From positions 484,817 through 548,816 of the forward strand of contig NC_083376.1 in the NCBI RefSeq assembly GCF_029542785.1: DNA of 64,000 nucleotides, given 5' to 3'. The stretch comes from Malassezia japonica. Taxonomy: Eukaryota; Basidiomycota; Malasseziomycetes; Malasseziales; Malasseziaceae. Position 1 is the first letter of the stretch. Every line of letters starts with the position of its first letter. A program made the position numbers and the translations under genes. Shown here piece after piece: positions 21,774 to 32,107 of the stretch. Under the pieces are notes generated by a model. It did not search any database and was not told the DNA's origin. It saw only the letters and a list, made by a program, of their open reading frames with translations.

Positions 21774-23605
21774 CTATGCAAAGCGGAACGCCGCCGCGCC
21801 TCCTACGCGATGGATGCGCAGGATCTTCTTCGAGACCAGTCCGTAGACCGCACGCGAGCCGAGCACGTCGCCTTTCTGGTCGACCTCGCCGGCATCGAGG
21901 CCGAGGTGCTTGATCGGCTCATTCGCGAGATCCGGCGTCGCGGCCGTCGTGCGAAAGATGGCCTGGCCACGCTGCCGCCACCACGACTCGGTCAGCGTCT
22001 TGACCGATGCGAGCGTGAGCGAGTGCGGCGCCGGCGTCCGGAACAGGAGCAGGAGAATGTGCGCCATCACGACCGTATTCACGCTCAGTGGCGCACTTGG
22101 CTCCAGCGTGCTGCTCTGGGCAGAGAGGGCACTGATGCCCGACGGCGCATGCATCGAATCGTCTGCCGACGCACCTCCGTCCATGCGCGCTGTCGCGGGG
22201 TCCTGCCCACAGCACTCCAGCGTCGAGAGATAGGTAAAGGTATCGGAGAACGGAGCGGCGGTCGCTGCCGGCGCGACGTACCGCAGACTCTCGCCAAAGT
22301 GCAGCCAGATCTGCGCGGCGGCCCGCTCAAGCTCCGCACTTGGATCCGGCGCCGTGCCGGGGGGAAGGAGCGCGGGCTTGGCAGGCGAGCGCTCTTTCAG
22401 CGGCGAGGCCGCACGGGCGCGCTGGGGCGTCGCGGGCGAGCGCGGCGGCGTTGCGGTGCTGCGTAGCTCGTCGGTACGGCCGGGCGTATAGCCGACCGAC
22501 TGCGCGAGCGGCGGGCGCGGCGTCCCGTCGAGTGTGCGGCGCATGCGCGCGGCCGCCGGTGTGCGGCGCTCCGGCGTACGTCCAGCAACCGACTGCGCGA
22601 GCGGGCTCGCTGGCGGCGCGGCACGATTCCGCAGCGGCGTGCTGGGCGACTTGGCCGGCGTGCGCGACGTGCTCGGCACCGGCGCCCGCGTCGACTGCCC
22701 CAGCCGCGGCTCTTGCCGGCTCGGTGCCTTTTCGGGGCTGCGCTGCGACGCGCTGAAACGGTCGCGCAGCGCAGACGCGCTGCGGCCCTGGGACTGCGAC
22801 TGGCCCAGAGGGCGGTCGCGGACCAACGCACCGAGCGGCCGCTTGCTCGGCGTGCGTGTGTGCGGCGAGTCTACAGGTGGGGCCGCAGGCGAGGCCGGCT
22901 CGGGCTTGCCCTGCAGGACCTGGGCAAGGTCTGACGTGTCGTCCTCGGCCTTCTTGGACGGCGACTGGGTGAGACGTGCAACGTACCTCGAGTTCCGCAA
23001 GCATATTCTCGAGCGCGAGAATCTCCATCTTTTCGCGCTGGATCTCGCTCTTGACCTGGCGCAGCTCCGTGTTCTCCGAGAGGCGCGGCCGCACCGGCTC
23101 GCGTTTCTCCTTGCTCGGCGTCGGCTGCTGCTTGGCCTTTTCGATCGTCGCCGTGTACCGAGCGATATGGCGCTGCACCTCGCCGTCGCGTTTCAGGAGC
23201 ATGCGGATGTGCTTGCGTGCGCGGGGTGCATTATGGCTGGGTCAGTCGCGCAACGTACTAGCTCTGCATGAGTTTCTCGGCGGCGAGCAGGTAGAACTGC
23301 GCGCTGTGCTCGCCCGGCGCACTCGTTACGCCCCTGCGCAGCGGAGTGGGAATATGCACCGGCTTGATCTGCGGCGCACGCGGCGTCTCGGCGCCCCGCT
23401 CGCGCTCCACGTCCTCCGGGGGATAGGCAAACATGGACGCCTCCAGCTGGTCGGCGTCGCGGATCAGTTCGAGGATATCGACATTCTCTGGACGCAGCAC
23501 GGCATTGGTAAAGTAGCTCGGCGCGCTATCTGCGCTCTTGCTCGCGCTGCACTGGGTACGGATCGCGTCGAGCGAGCCGTGGAGCGACGCGAGATGCGCC
23601 TCCAT
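21774..23605 (-). CDS. SPC34: DASH complex subunit Spc34 with long C-terminal extension
   Basis: The DASH/Dam1 ring couples kinetochores to microtubules. Three exons (23605-23259, 23236-22987, 22964-21774), both introns 22 nt (23237-23258, 22965-22986); 595 aa. Residues about 1-195 match Spc34: [20 protein letters not shown] near the start, [12 protein letters not shown] joined over intron 1 to [13 protein letters not shown], and a C-terminal coiled coil ([17 protein letters not shown]) ending at intron 2. Unusually, about 400 more residues follow: a Ser/Pro/Arg-rich linker with many SP/TP sites, then a globular-looking terminal domain (about residues 440-595) ending [20 protein letters not shown], reminiscent of a winged helix. 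Divergent from AMP deaminase over 66 bp. Confidence 0.75.
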
Positions 23606-23671
23606 CGTGGTGTGTTGCTCGACGCGTCGGCCACGTGCCTCCACAACCGAGCAGACTCCCGACCTCCACTG

Positions 23672-26071
23672 ATGAGCGCCTACGGGCGGTACCGGGCGCT
23701 GGACGGATACGAGTCGCGCGATGCGTCGCTGGAGCGTGCGCCTGGAGGCGCATGGGAGCAGCAGGTGGCGCGAGAGGCAGTAGAGGAGGAGCTGGGCGAC
23801 GACAAGATCGATGCGGTCGACGCCAAGCTCTCGGCGATGGATCTGGCCATTGCGACCGAAGCCGCCGCGAGCCTCGGCAGCACGTCGACGATGGGCAACG
23901 AGATGCAGCTGGGCGACGACCATGTGGTGAGCGAAATTATGCGCTTGCCGCACCACATGCCGGCAGAGTGCGAGTCGCTCTTTGCGAATCTCCAAAAATG
24001 CCTCGAGCTGCGCGACAAGTACATGGATGTCAGTCTCCAGGGCAACCTCTTTGACGATCCCAAGAACTGGGACGCGGAGTACTGCGAGGAGTGGGCGCGC
24101 GCTGCAGATGTGCCGCTCCCCAAGCCCGAGGACCACGCCAAGGACGGGTCTGTGCATGTCGACGGATGTGCATGGGACGACGAGCAGGAGCGGCCGAAGC
24201 CGTGGAAGGTGTATCCCTGTCCTCCGCGTCCCCACTGGGAGCACTTTTCGCCTGCACCTGCGTCGTCATTTGTCATGCGCCCGAACGAGGATGGGAAGCT
24301 GGTGGACCCGATGCCGCCGGCGTCGGAGGCCAACGTCATCGCTGCACAGCAGCTCCTGGAAAGCTGCGGCGGGAAGCCTGGCGTGTTCCGCATGCAGGAT
24401 ATCGAGATTCCGGGCGCGCACCATATCGGTGACAAGGATATGCACTTTGACGCGGTCGACGGCGTGTATCAAGTGTGGTTCGACCGCCCCGAGGAGGAAC
24501 AGCGTGGCCGCAAGGCGGATACGACGCGGCGGTACGTGACCAAGGTCGCGTCCAGCGCCGAGTGGTTCCACGACCTGGAGTTTGTGCAGTCCGTCACGGC
24601 CGACGGCCCTGCCAAGACGTTTGCATGGCGCCGCCTGAAGTACCTCGAAGGCAAGTGGAACTTGTACAAGCTCCTGAACGAGTACCGCGAGCTCGACGCG
24701 ATCAAAAAGGTGCCGCACCGCGACTTTTACAATGTGCGCAAGGTCGACACCCACGTGCACCACTCGGCGAGCATGAACCAAAAGCACCTGCTGCGTTTTA
24801 TCAAGGCCAAGATCAAGCGGTACCCCGACGACCTGGTCTTGGAGCGCGGCAAGGACGTGCTCACGCTCCGCCAGGTCTTTGAGTCGCTGGGACTCACCGC
24901 GTACGACCTGAGCATCGACACGCTCGACATGCACGCGCACCAAGACGCCTTCCACCGCTTCGACCGCTTCAATCTCAAGTACAACCCGATTGGCGAGTCG
25001 CAGCTGCGTGAGATTTTTCTCAAGACAAACAACTATATCAAGGGGCGCTACCTCGCCGAGATCACCAAGGAAATCACGCACGATCTCGAGCAGAGCAAGT
25101 ACCAAATGTCCGAATACCGCATTTCGATCTACGGACGCAGCCCGGACGAGTGGGACAAGCTTGCGGGGTGGGTCGTTGACCACCACTTGTTTAGCCCGAA
25201 TGTGCGCTGGCTGATCCAGGTGCCGCGTCTGTACGAGGTGTACAAGGCGAACAACAATGTCAAGAGCTTCCAGGATGTGCTGCACAACATCTTCAAGCCA
25301 CTCTTTGAGGTGACGCAAAATCCCCAGTCGCACCCCAAGGTGCACATCTTTTTGCAGCGCGTCATTGGCTTTGATGTTGTGGATGACGAGAGCAAGCCCG
25401 AGAAGCGCTTCCTGCGCCAGTTCCCGCCCCCCCGGCAGTGGAACTACGACCAGAGCCCGCCGTACTCGTACTGGCTCTACTACATGTACGCCAACATGGC
25501 GACGCTGAACCAGTGGCGCCGCCTGCGTGGCTTCTCGACGCTGGTCCTGCGCCCCCACGCCGGCGAGGCAGGTGACCCCGACCACATGGCGTCTGCGTAC
25601 CTGACGTCGCATTCGGTCTCGCACGGCATTACGCTGCGCAAGGTGCCTGTGCTGCAATACCTCTTCTATTTGAAGCAGATTCCCCTGGCCATGTCGCCGC
25701 TCAGCAACAATGCGCTATTCCTTGCGTACGAGCGCAATCCCTTCCCCGAGTACTTCCGCAAAGGCCTCGTCGTGACGCTGTCGACCGACGACCCGCTGCA
25801 GTTCCACCTGTCGAAAGAGCCGCTGCTCGAAGAGTACAGCATTGCGACGCAGATCTACAAGCTGACGTCGACCGATATGTGCGAGCTGGCGCGCAACAGT
25901 GTGCTGCAGTCCGGCTGGGAGATGGAAATCAAGCGCCACTGGCTCGGCACGCACTTTTTCCGCCCCGGCCCCGACGGCAACGACGTGTCGAAAACCAACG
26001 TGCCCAACATCCGCCTGCAGTACCGCAACGAGACGCTGAAGCAAGAGATGGCGTTCATATGGCAGCAATAG
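23672..26071 (+). CDS. AMD1: AMP deaminase
   Basis: Zinc hydrolase converting AMP to IMP in the purine nucleotide cycle and energy-charge control. Single exon, 799 aa, close to yeast Amd1. Catalytic signatures are [19 protein letters not shown] (about residue 358; first zinc-binding histidines) and [20 protein letters not shown] (about residue 704; catalytic Asp pair). The variable N-terminus carries a Cys-containing region before the conserved core begins near residue 190. The start at 23672 ([10 protein letters not shown]) is the first ATG with good coding usage; the frame stays open further upstream, but that stretch is antisense to SPC34. Confidence 0.95.
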   Translation: MSAYGRYRALDGYESRDASLERAPGGAWEQQVAREAVEEELGDDKIDAVDAKLSAMDLAIATEAAASLGSTSTMGNEMQLGDDHVVSEIMRLPHHMPAECESLFANLQKCLELRDKYMDVSLQGNLFDDPKNWDAEYCEEWARAADVPLPKPEDHAKDGSVHVDGCAWDDEQERPKPWKVYPCPPRPHWEHFSPAPASSFVMRPNEDGKLVDPMPPASEANVIAAQQLLESCGGKPGVFRMQDIEIPGAHHIGDKDMHFDAVDGVYQVWFDRPEEEQRGRKADTTRRYVTKVASSAEWFHDLEFVQSVTADGPAKTFAWRRLKYLEGKWNLYKLLNEYRELDAIKKVPHRDFYNVRKVDTHVHHSASMNQKHLLRFIKAKIKRYPDDLVLERGKDVLTLRQVFESLGLTAYDLSIDTLDMHAHQDAFHRFDRFNLKYNPIGESQLREIFLKTNNYIKGRYLAEITKEITHDLEQSKYQMSEYRISIYGRSPDEWDKLAGWVVDHHLFSPNVRWLIQVPRLYEVYKANNNVKSFQDVLHNIFKPLFEVTQNPQSHPKVHIFLQRVIGFDVVDDESKPEKRFLRQFPPPRQWNYDQSPPYSYWLYYMYANMATLNQWRRLRGFSTLVLRPHAGEAGDPDHMASAYLTSHSVSHGITLRKVPVLQYLFYLKQIPLAMSPLSNNALFLAYERNPFPEYFRKGLVVTLSTDDPLQFHLSKEPLLEEYSIATQIYKLTSTDMCELARNSVLQSGWEMEIKRHWLGTHFFRPGPDGNDVSKTNVPNIRLQYRNETLKQEMAFIWQQ

Positions 26072-26083
26072 CTACGTAACTAA

Positions 26084-27334
26084 TTACTTGGTGCTGAGGC
26101 CCGACACACCCGGGAGGTCCTTGCCCTCGAGCAGCTCGAGCGAGGCACCACCACCGGTCGAGACGTGCGAGATGTTCTCCTCGGCGCCGTACTTGGCGAC
26201 GACCGTGGCCGTGTCACCACCGCCGACAATGACGGTGCTGCCCTTCTTCTCGGCCTCGACGCAGGCGTCGAGCAGCGCCTTGGAGCCGGCGGCAAAGTTG
26301 TCAAATTCGAAGACACCGGCGGGGCCGTTCCAGAGGATGGTCTTGGCCTTGAGGATGGCCTGCGAGAAGAGCTCGCGCGACTTGGGGCCGACGTCGAGAC
26401 CCATCCAGCCATCGGGGATACCGCTCTTGTCGTCCGCCTCGCCGACCTTGGCGTCCTTGGCGAACTTGTCGGCCGTCACAAAGTCCACGGGGAGGATCAC
26501 CTCGACGTTGTTCTTCTTGGCCTTCTCGATGAGGTCGTGCACCTTCTTGGCGCCCTCCTCGTCGTAGAGCGACGAGCCAATCTTCATGTCGTCCAGCTGC
26601 TTCTTGAACGTGAAGGCCATACCACCACCGACAATGAGCATGTTGACCTTGTCGAGCATGTTCTCGATGAGCTGGATCTTGTCCGAGATCTTCGCACCAC
26701 CAAGGATCGCAAGGAAGGGGCGCTCGGGGTTCTCGAGCGCCTTGGAGAAGAAGTCGAGCTCCTTCTTCACGAGGAAGCCCGAGGCGCGCTGGGGCAGCTC
26801 CACACCGACGACCGACGAGTGGGCGCGGTGGGCGGTGCCGAAAGCGTCGTTCACGTACACGTCACCGAGCTTGGTGAGCTCGGCGCGGAACTTGGAGACG
26901 GCGTCCTTGTCGGCCTTGATCTTCTCGCCGTTGGCATCCTTGCCCTTGCCCTCTTCCTCAATGTGGAAGCGGACGTTCTCGAGGAGGATCACCTGGCCGT
27001 CCTTGGCGGCGTTGACCTTCTGCTCGACCTCGGCACCGACGCAGTCGTTGAGGAACTCGACGGGCTTGGAGAGCAGGCGGCTCAGCTCGGTCGCAGCAGG
27101 CTTCAGCGAGTACTTCTCAACACGCTGGCCGTCGGGGCGGCCCAGGTGCGACATGAGCACCACCGCCTTGGCCTTGTGCTCGATGGCATACTTGATCGTG
27201 GGCAGCGCAGCGACAATGCGCTGGTTGTTGGTGATCTTGTCACCGTCAAGGGGGACGTTGAAGTCCACGCGCATCAGCACGCGCTTGTCCGTCAGGTCCA
27301 CATCCGTAATAGCGAGCTTCGTAGTAAGAGACAT
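26084..27334 (-). CDS. PGK1: Phosphoglycerate kinase
   Basis: Glycolytic transfer of phosphate from 1,3-bisphosphoglycerate to ADP in the cytosol. No intron; 416 aa, the canonical length. The N-domain has [14 protein letters not shown] and SHLGRPDGQ. The nucleotide-binding C-domain has [14 protein letters not shown] and the [17 protein letters not shown] and GGGDTATVV signatures. The region just before the start codon is pyrimidine-rich on the coding strand, typical of highly expressed fungal genes. Converges on AMD1 with 12 bp between stops. Confidence 0.98.
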   Translation of the reverse strand: MSLTTKLAITDVDLTDKRVLMRVDFNVPLDGDKITNNQRIVAALPTIKYAIEHKAKAVVLMSHLGRPDGQRVEKYSLKPAATELSRLLSKPVEFLNDCVGAEVEQKVNAAKDGQVILLENVRFHIEEEGKGKDANGEKIKADKDAVSKFRAELTKLGDVYVNDAFGTAHRAHSSVVGVELPQRASGFLVKKELDFFSKALENPERPFLAILGGAKISDKIQLIENMLDKVNMLIVGGGMAFTFKKQLDDMKIGSSLYDEEGAKKVHDLIEKAKKNNVEVILPVDFVTADKFAKDAKVGEADDKSGIPDGWMGLDVGPKSRELFSQAILKAKTILWNGPAGVFEFDNFAAGSKALLDACVEAEKKGSTVIVGGGDTATVVAKYGAEENISHVSTGGGASLELLEGKDLPGVSGLSTK

Positions 27335-27467
27335 GATGAGGTAGGGAGGCAAGAAGGTAGACAGGTCCCTGAGCCTTCTCCGCGTTCCGGCCCACCGGGA
27401 AGGGCCGGTGGCGCGTGCGCACCGGGTGGATTACGTCATAGTGCACCGACGCTTCGCTGCGGCGATC

Positions 27468-28853
27468 ATGCCGATTCCACCCAAGGAGTATCCGCCGCTC
27501 GAATCGGTCGGCGCGCTCGAGCCGCTGGAGAATTTGCCGGACGCAAAGCCGAGAGGAGGGAAGGCGCCATGGTCGATTACCACCGATCTCACCGATCTGC
27601 GCACGCAGGCGTCGCCGCTGTGGTTCGGCGGCGGCGTCTTTGGCCAGGGCATGTACAACGATGACGCGCTGGTCAAGAGCAACTCGGCGGTGCGCGCGCT
27701 CCGCCTCGCGTTCCGCTACGGGATCAACACGCTGGACACGTCGCCGTACTACTACCCGTCCGAGCTCGTGCTCGGCCGCGCGCTCCGCATGCTGGCGCCG
27801 GAATACCCCCGCTCATCCTACTTTTTAATTACCAAGTGCGGGCGCTACGGCCCGGCGCGCAGCCAGTTTGACTACTCGGCGGAAACGGTGACCAAGTCTG
27901 TGCACGGCAGTCTCGAGCGCCTCGGCACGACGTACGTCGACGCTGCGCTGCTCCACGACGCCGAGTTCGTCTCGGATCAGCCGCGCATCGCACTGCTGCC
28001 AGAGGGCACGGCACTCGCCGCGCAGGCCGTCGGCGCGCCGTGCAAGGCCAAGGACGAGCGCACAAAGGACGAGGCACTCGAAGCGCTCGGGCTCGCGCCG
28101 CACGACGGCGGACGCATCCGCGGCGACGGCGACCGGCGCATCCTCGAGGGGGTCCGTGCATTGTTTGCGCTCAAGGACCAGGGCAAGGTGCGCAACGTCG
28201 GCATCAGCGGATACCCGCTCGGCGAGCTGCTACGCATCTCGCGCCTCGTCGCATGCAACGAGCCGTACCGCCCTCTGGACGTAATTCTGAACTACAGCAA
28301 CCATACCCTGCATGCCGACCTGCTTCCGCTCTGGCGCCCTCTGTTCGAGGCTTGCCCATGGACTGCGGCGCCCGACGGAGCCAAGTGGCAGGCACCGATG
28401 CTCGTCAATGCGTCGCCGTTTTCAATGGGCCTCTTTTCGGACCGCGGGCCCCCGGGATGGCACCCTGCGTCGGACAAGCTGCTGGAGGCCGTGCGCCTCG
28501 CGCATTCGCGCGCGCAGCACGCGGCCGGCGTCACGGACGTCGCGCCGGTCACGCCCGATAATGTGCTCGGCTTTACCGCGCTGCTGAATGGCCTCCGGGG
28601 GGCGGCCGGCGAGCCGCGCCTCCCAACGCTCCTCGGCATGAGCACGGTGGAAGAAGTGCACATGGCAATCGAGGCCTACCGTGCGCTTGCCGCCGGGCTC
28701 GGCCGCGACGCGCACCTCCTCGCAAAAGAAACGCTCGAGACGTACGAGACACTCTACCACCAGCTCGCCTCGTTCGAGGGCATGGTGCACCAGACGCTCC
28801 AAGGCGCCGGCGTGCAGAACCTCTGCTGGCCGTCGCCCGGCCCCGATGCATAG
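27468..28853 (+). CDS. ARA2: Aldo-keto reductase, D-arabinose 1-dehydrogenase (Ara2)-like
   Basis: Probable NAD(P)-dependent sugar dehydrogenase acting late in D-erythroascorbate synthesis (family inference). Single exon, 461 aa, longer than the about 335 aa of yeast Ara2. The AKR tetrad is present: Asp/Tyr in NTLDTSPYYYPSELVLGRAL, Lys in FLITKCGRYG, and His in VDAALLHDAEF. An extra charged segment of about 40 residues (28010-28130) sits between His and the next barrel strand, and the C-terminal part is extended. Its stop codon overlaps the first possible ATG of the downstream decarboxylase. Confidence 0.8.
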   Translation: MPIPPKEYPPLESVGALEPLENLPDAKPRGGKAPWSITTDLTDLRTQASPLWFGGGVFGQGMYNDDALVKSNSAVRALRLAFRYGINTLDTSPYYYPSELVLGRALRMLAPEYPRSSYFLITKCGRYGPARSQFDYSAETVTKSVHGSLERLGTTYVDAALLHDAEFVSDQPRIALLPEGTALAAQAVGAPCKAKDERTKDEALEALGLAPHDGGRIRGDGDRRILEGVRALFALKDQGKVRNVGISGYPLGELLRISRLVACNEPYRPLDVILNYSNHTLHADLLPLWRPLFEACPWTAAPDGAKWQAPMLVNASPFSMGLFSDRGPPGWHPASDKLLEAVRLAHSRAQHAAGVTDVAPVTPDNVLGFTALLNGLRGAAGEPRLPTLLGMSTVEEVHMAIEAYRALAAGLGRDAHLLAKETLETYETLYHQLASFEGMVHQTLQGAGVQNLCWPSPGPDA

Positions 28854-28866
28854 CTCTAACCTCCAC

Positions 28867-29645
28867 ATGCTCCCCACGTCGTTGCGGTCGATGTATGCGC
28901 CGCTGTCGGCGCCGCCGCGCGCCGAGCGGCCGCTGCACGTAGTGCTGGCGTGTAGCGGGAGCGTAGCGAGTGTCAAGGTGCCGCTGATGGCCGCGCGCCT
29001 GCTCGAGGTACGTCGCTTGTCTTATAGAGTACGAAAATGTGCACGTCCACATTGTCGCTTCGCGCGATGCGCTCCACTTTGTGGACGTCGCGGAGATTGC
29101 GCGCCTCGGCCCCGACGGCGCGTCGTATACCGTGCACGATCTGGCGGCGTCGAACAAGGCCGCGGAGCGCATCGCAGCGGGCGAAGATGTCACGCAGCCG
29201 CCGGCGCCCCGGCTGCGGCTCTGGACGGACGCCGAGGAGTGGGGCGCGTGGAAGGCGCTCGGCGATCCCGTGCTGCACATTGAGGTGTGTATTGTCGCTA
29301 ATGCAGTTGCGGCGGTGGGCCGATATTGTCCTCATTGCGCCGTGCAGCGCCAATACGCTTGCCAAGCTTGCGCACGGACTGTGCGACAATATCGTGACGT
29401 CGTTCCTGCGCGCCTTGTCTCCCAGTACGCCGACGCTGCTCTTTCCCGCGATGAACACGCTCATGTACATGCATCCCCATACCGAGAAGCAGCTCGCGAT
29501 TGCGCGCGACGAGCTCAACTACGAGGTATACGGCCCGATCGAGAAGCGGCTTGCGTGTGGCGATCTCGGCACTGGGGCCATGTTTGAGTGGGCGGACATT
29601 GTGGCGCTTGTTGTGGAGCGTTTCGAGCTGCGTGCGTCCTCATAG
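28867..29645 (+). CDS. Phosphopantothenoylcysteine decarboxylase
   Basis: FMN enzyme of coenzyme A synthesis (Hal3/Cab3/AtHal3 family). Three exons (28867-29007, 29030-29284, 29307-29645), both introns 22 nt (29008-29029 and 29285-29306); 244 aa. Family motifs are all present: VVLACSGSVASVKVPLM, the catalytic His in SRDALHFVDV, APCSANTLAKLAHGLCDNI, PAMNTLMYMHPHT, and the active-site Cys in RLACGDLGTG. The RRWADIVLIAPCSANT motif begins right after intron 2, which supports that junction. An alternative ATG at 28846 overlaps the upstream stop and adds seven residues. Confidence 0.92.
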
Positions 29646-29672
29646 CGATGTACACTACGGATGGATATCTAG

Positions 29673-32054
29673 TTACTCGTCGTCGTCGTCGTCCTCCTCC
29701 TCCTCGTCCTCGTCGGAGGACTCTTGCGACTCGAGGATATGACGCACGACGGGCTCGGCGCGTTTCCGCAGCTCGAGCACGATCTGGTTGACCGACGTGA
29801 CGCGGCTGTCGTCTACGTCGAGCACGATGCGGCGGCTCGATGCGTGGCGCCACCACGCGAGAATCGACTCGTCGGCGACGATTTCGTCATTGTACACCTT
29901 CTTGAGCAGCGGCAAAAAGAGCTTGGTGTGGGTAACGTTTGCTGCACAGAACGACTGCATCGTCGCGAGCGCCTCGACCTGGTCGTCGTGCGCAACCTCC
30001 TGGAGCAGCGGTCCCCAGTGGTCAAGCAGATCGGCGGTGTCCTTCGCCTGGTCGACCGAGCAGCGCGCAAGGACGAACGAGATGGCGACCTTGCGCACCT
30101 CGCCCGGCGGTACATTGCTCGCCATACGCAGCGTCTTGAGCTCGATCGCGGCATTCTCTGGGGCATGGCGCTCCTCGAACGCACGCTCGAGCGACGCCGT
30201 GGCCTCTGCACGGAACTCGTTGAGGCGCTGCTCCGACTCGAGTTTTTCGCCGTACGTCTGCGACTCGGTCCCCCCAGGAAGGGTGAGCGAGACACTGCCG
30301 TAGACCGACGCCGAGTGTGGCGACGACAGGTCCGAGTCCGAGTCCGAGTCGTCGAGATCGCTATCGTCCAGCAGCGGCTCGGGGTCCGAGTCGGCGTCGA
30401 TCGAACTGAGCTCGGATGCGGCGTCGCTCAGTGCGACATCGTCGAGGTCTGCGCCCATCGCAAAGAGCTTGGCGTTCAGCGGGCTCTCGATATCGTCGTG
30501 CTCGTCGTCATCGTCGTCGTCGCCGTCATCATCACTCGACCGCTTTGCGCCCAGCGGCTCCCAGAGGAAGCCCTGGCCCTGTGCGCCGAGCGCCGCAGCA
30601 TCGCCGCGCTCCTCTTCCTCTTCCTCTTCCTCCTCGTCCTCGCTCGCGCGGTACGGGTGCAGCGACACACGCGCGCCCCGCGGCAGGTCGACGTCCGGCC
30701 CGATCGTCACGCCCTGCGCAATGACCGAGCCTTTAGGGATGCGCACATTGTCGAGGATCGTGACATTGTGACCGATCATGCAGCCCGCAATGTCGCACCC
30801 CGTGCCGATGCGGACGTCGTCCCAGATGTACGCGTGGTGCACCTTGGAGCGCGCGCCGATCGTGACGCGCGCGCCGATCATCACATGGCTCACCTCTGCG
30901 TCATCCTCGAGGCGCGTCTCGGCGCCGAGGACGCTGCGCAGGCCAATGCGCCCCGACATGGCGCACGTCGCGCCCGCGCCGAGGAACCGCAGCGAGCTGA
31001 GCCGCGTGTACACCGTGCCGTCCGGCAGGCCGAGGCGCGGCGTGTACGGATAGGTCCACCCTGTCATTACGTCGTTGCACACGACGTCGTACGCGGCCGG
31101 CCCCGAGGCGCGCAGCATGTATCCCTCGCCGTACGCCGGCGAGCCGTGCAGGCCGTTGGACGACGCGTCCCACGGAATGCCCGACGACGTCGACGACGCG
31201 TTCGCCGGCGGCGCGACGTGCACAAAGATCTTGGCCTCGAGCAGGTCCGAGGTGAGGATGCCCTGCACAAACTCGCGGCGCAGCGACTGGTAGTCAAAGT
31301 TTTCCGTAAAGAGGGGCGGCACGTCGATCGAGCACACGTCCACGCCGCAGTCGACCAGGTCGTTGCGCACGTCCATTTCGGCGCCCTTTCCGCTGAGGCC
31401 CATCGCACTTTCGTCGTCAAACAGCTCGAGCGGGAGCTTGAGCATGGGCTTGCGGGGAATCGCTGGCACCGCGGTGTAGTGCAGGAGCTGCGACGTGCTC
31501 GGCGCCAAAGCAAACACCGACAAATCGCCAAGCGGCCGCGCACGGCTGCGGTGGCCGACCGGCATCGTGCAGATCGTCATGATTGCGTTGCGGTCTGCGC
31601 GGCGGCGCTGCTTGTGGGCCTCGACGACTGCAGCGAGGTCCATGTTGCCGACCGCGTCCGCGTGCATCAGGATAAAGTCGGTCGTGATGATCTGGTGGGC
31701 GTCGAGCTCGCGCATCGCGTCGCCGACGCTGCGTGCCTCGGGCACGGCGATGAGCGACACCTTGGTCAGGGACGAAGTGTTGACACTGGTACCCCGCGAC
31801 GGCTTCACCAGCGCGGGGTGGTGCTCCTCGAGGTATGCGCGGATCTGCGGCGCGTGCCACGTCGCGAGGAAAAAGACTTCGTGCACGCCCGCCTTGGCGA
31901 GCGCCTCGAGCGTCCACTCGATCAGCGGCACATTGCACACCGGCATCAAACACCGCGGCATGTCGAGCGTCAGCGGCGCAAAGCGCTGCGTAAAGACATC
32001 GCACAAGACGACCGCCTGCAGCGGATCGTCCTGCGCCATCTCCTCGTGGGCCAT
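29673..32054 (-). CDS. GCD6: eIF2B epsilon subunit, catalytic guanine-nucleotide exchange factor
   Basis: Recharges eIF2 with GTP, the regulated step of translation initiation. No intron, 793 aa. Domain order is classical: a nucleotidyl-transferase-like fold (residues about 15-250: QAVVLCDVFTQRFAPLTLD, CNVPLIEWTLEALAKAG); left-handed beta-helix repeats (about 350-460: IGLRSVLGAETRLEDDAEVS, IGHNVTILDNVRIPKGSVIA); an acidic linker; a C-terminal W2/HEAT domain (about 620-775) with aromatic-acidic boxes; and a highly acidic tail (SSDEDEEEEDDDDDE). Divergent from the nucleoporin over 53 bp. Confidence 0.95.
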   Translation of the reverse strand: MAHEEMAQDDPLQAVVLCDVFTQRFAPLTLDMPRCLMPVCNVPLIEWTLEALAKAGVHEVFFLATWHAPQIRAYLEEHHPALVKPSRGTSVNTSSLTKVSLIAVPEARSVGDAMRELDAHQIITTDFILMHADAVGNMDLAAVVEAHKQRRRADRNAIMTICTMPVGHRSRARPLGDLSVFALAPSTSQLLHYTAVPAIPRKPMLKLPLELFDDESAMGLSGKGAEMDVRNDLVDCGVDVCSIDVPPLFTENFDYQSLRREFVQGILTSDLLEAKIFVHVAPPANASSTSSGIPWDASSNGLHGSPAYGEGYMLRASGPAAYDVVCNDVMTGWTYPYTPRLGLPDGTVYTRLSSLRFLGAGATCAMSGRIGLRSVLGAETRLEDDAEVSHVMIGARVTIGARSKVHHAYIWDDVRIGTGCDIAGCMIGHNVTILDNVRIPKGSVIAQGVTIGPDVDLPRGARVSLHPYRASEDEEEEEEEEERGDAAALGAQGQGFLWEPLGAKRSSDDDGDDDDDDEHDDIESPLNAKLFAMGADLDDVALSDAASELSSIDADSDPEPLLDDSDLDDSDSDSDLSSPHSASVYGSVSLTLPGGTESQTYGEKLESEQRLNEFRAEATASLERAFEERHAPENAAIELKTLRMASNVPPGEVRKVAISFVLARCSVDQAKDTADLLDHWGPLLQEVAHDDQVEALATMQSFCAANVTHTKLFLPLLKKVYNDEIVADESILAWWRHASSRRIVLDVDDSRVTSVNQIVLELRKRAEPVVRHILESQESSDEDEEEEDDDDDE

Positions 32055-32107
32055 GGCGGAGGAAGCTGACTAATCTTTTGCGCTCCCGGCTTGGACAGCG
32101 CCACGGC

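Noticed and set aside
22976..23671. Upstream extension of the AMP deaminase frame (about 230 extra codons).
   Set aside because: It is fully antisense to the SPC34 exons and has no family similarity. Coding signal begins at [10 protein letters not shown] (23672).
29724..32069. 781-codon ORF opposite eIF2B-epsilon.
   Set aside because: Arg/His-rich shadow frame of a clearly identified gene.
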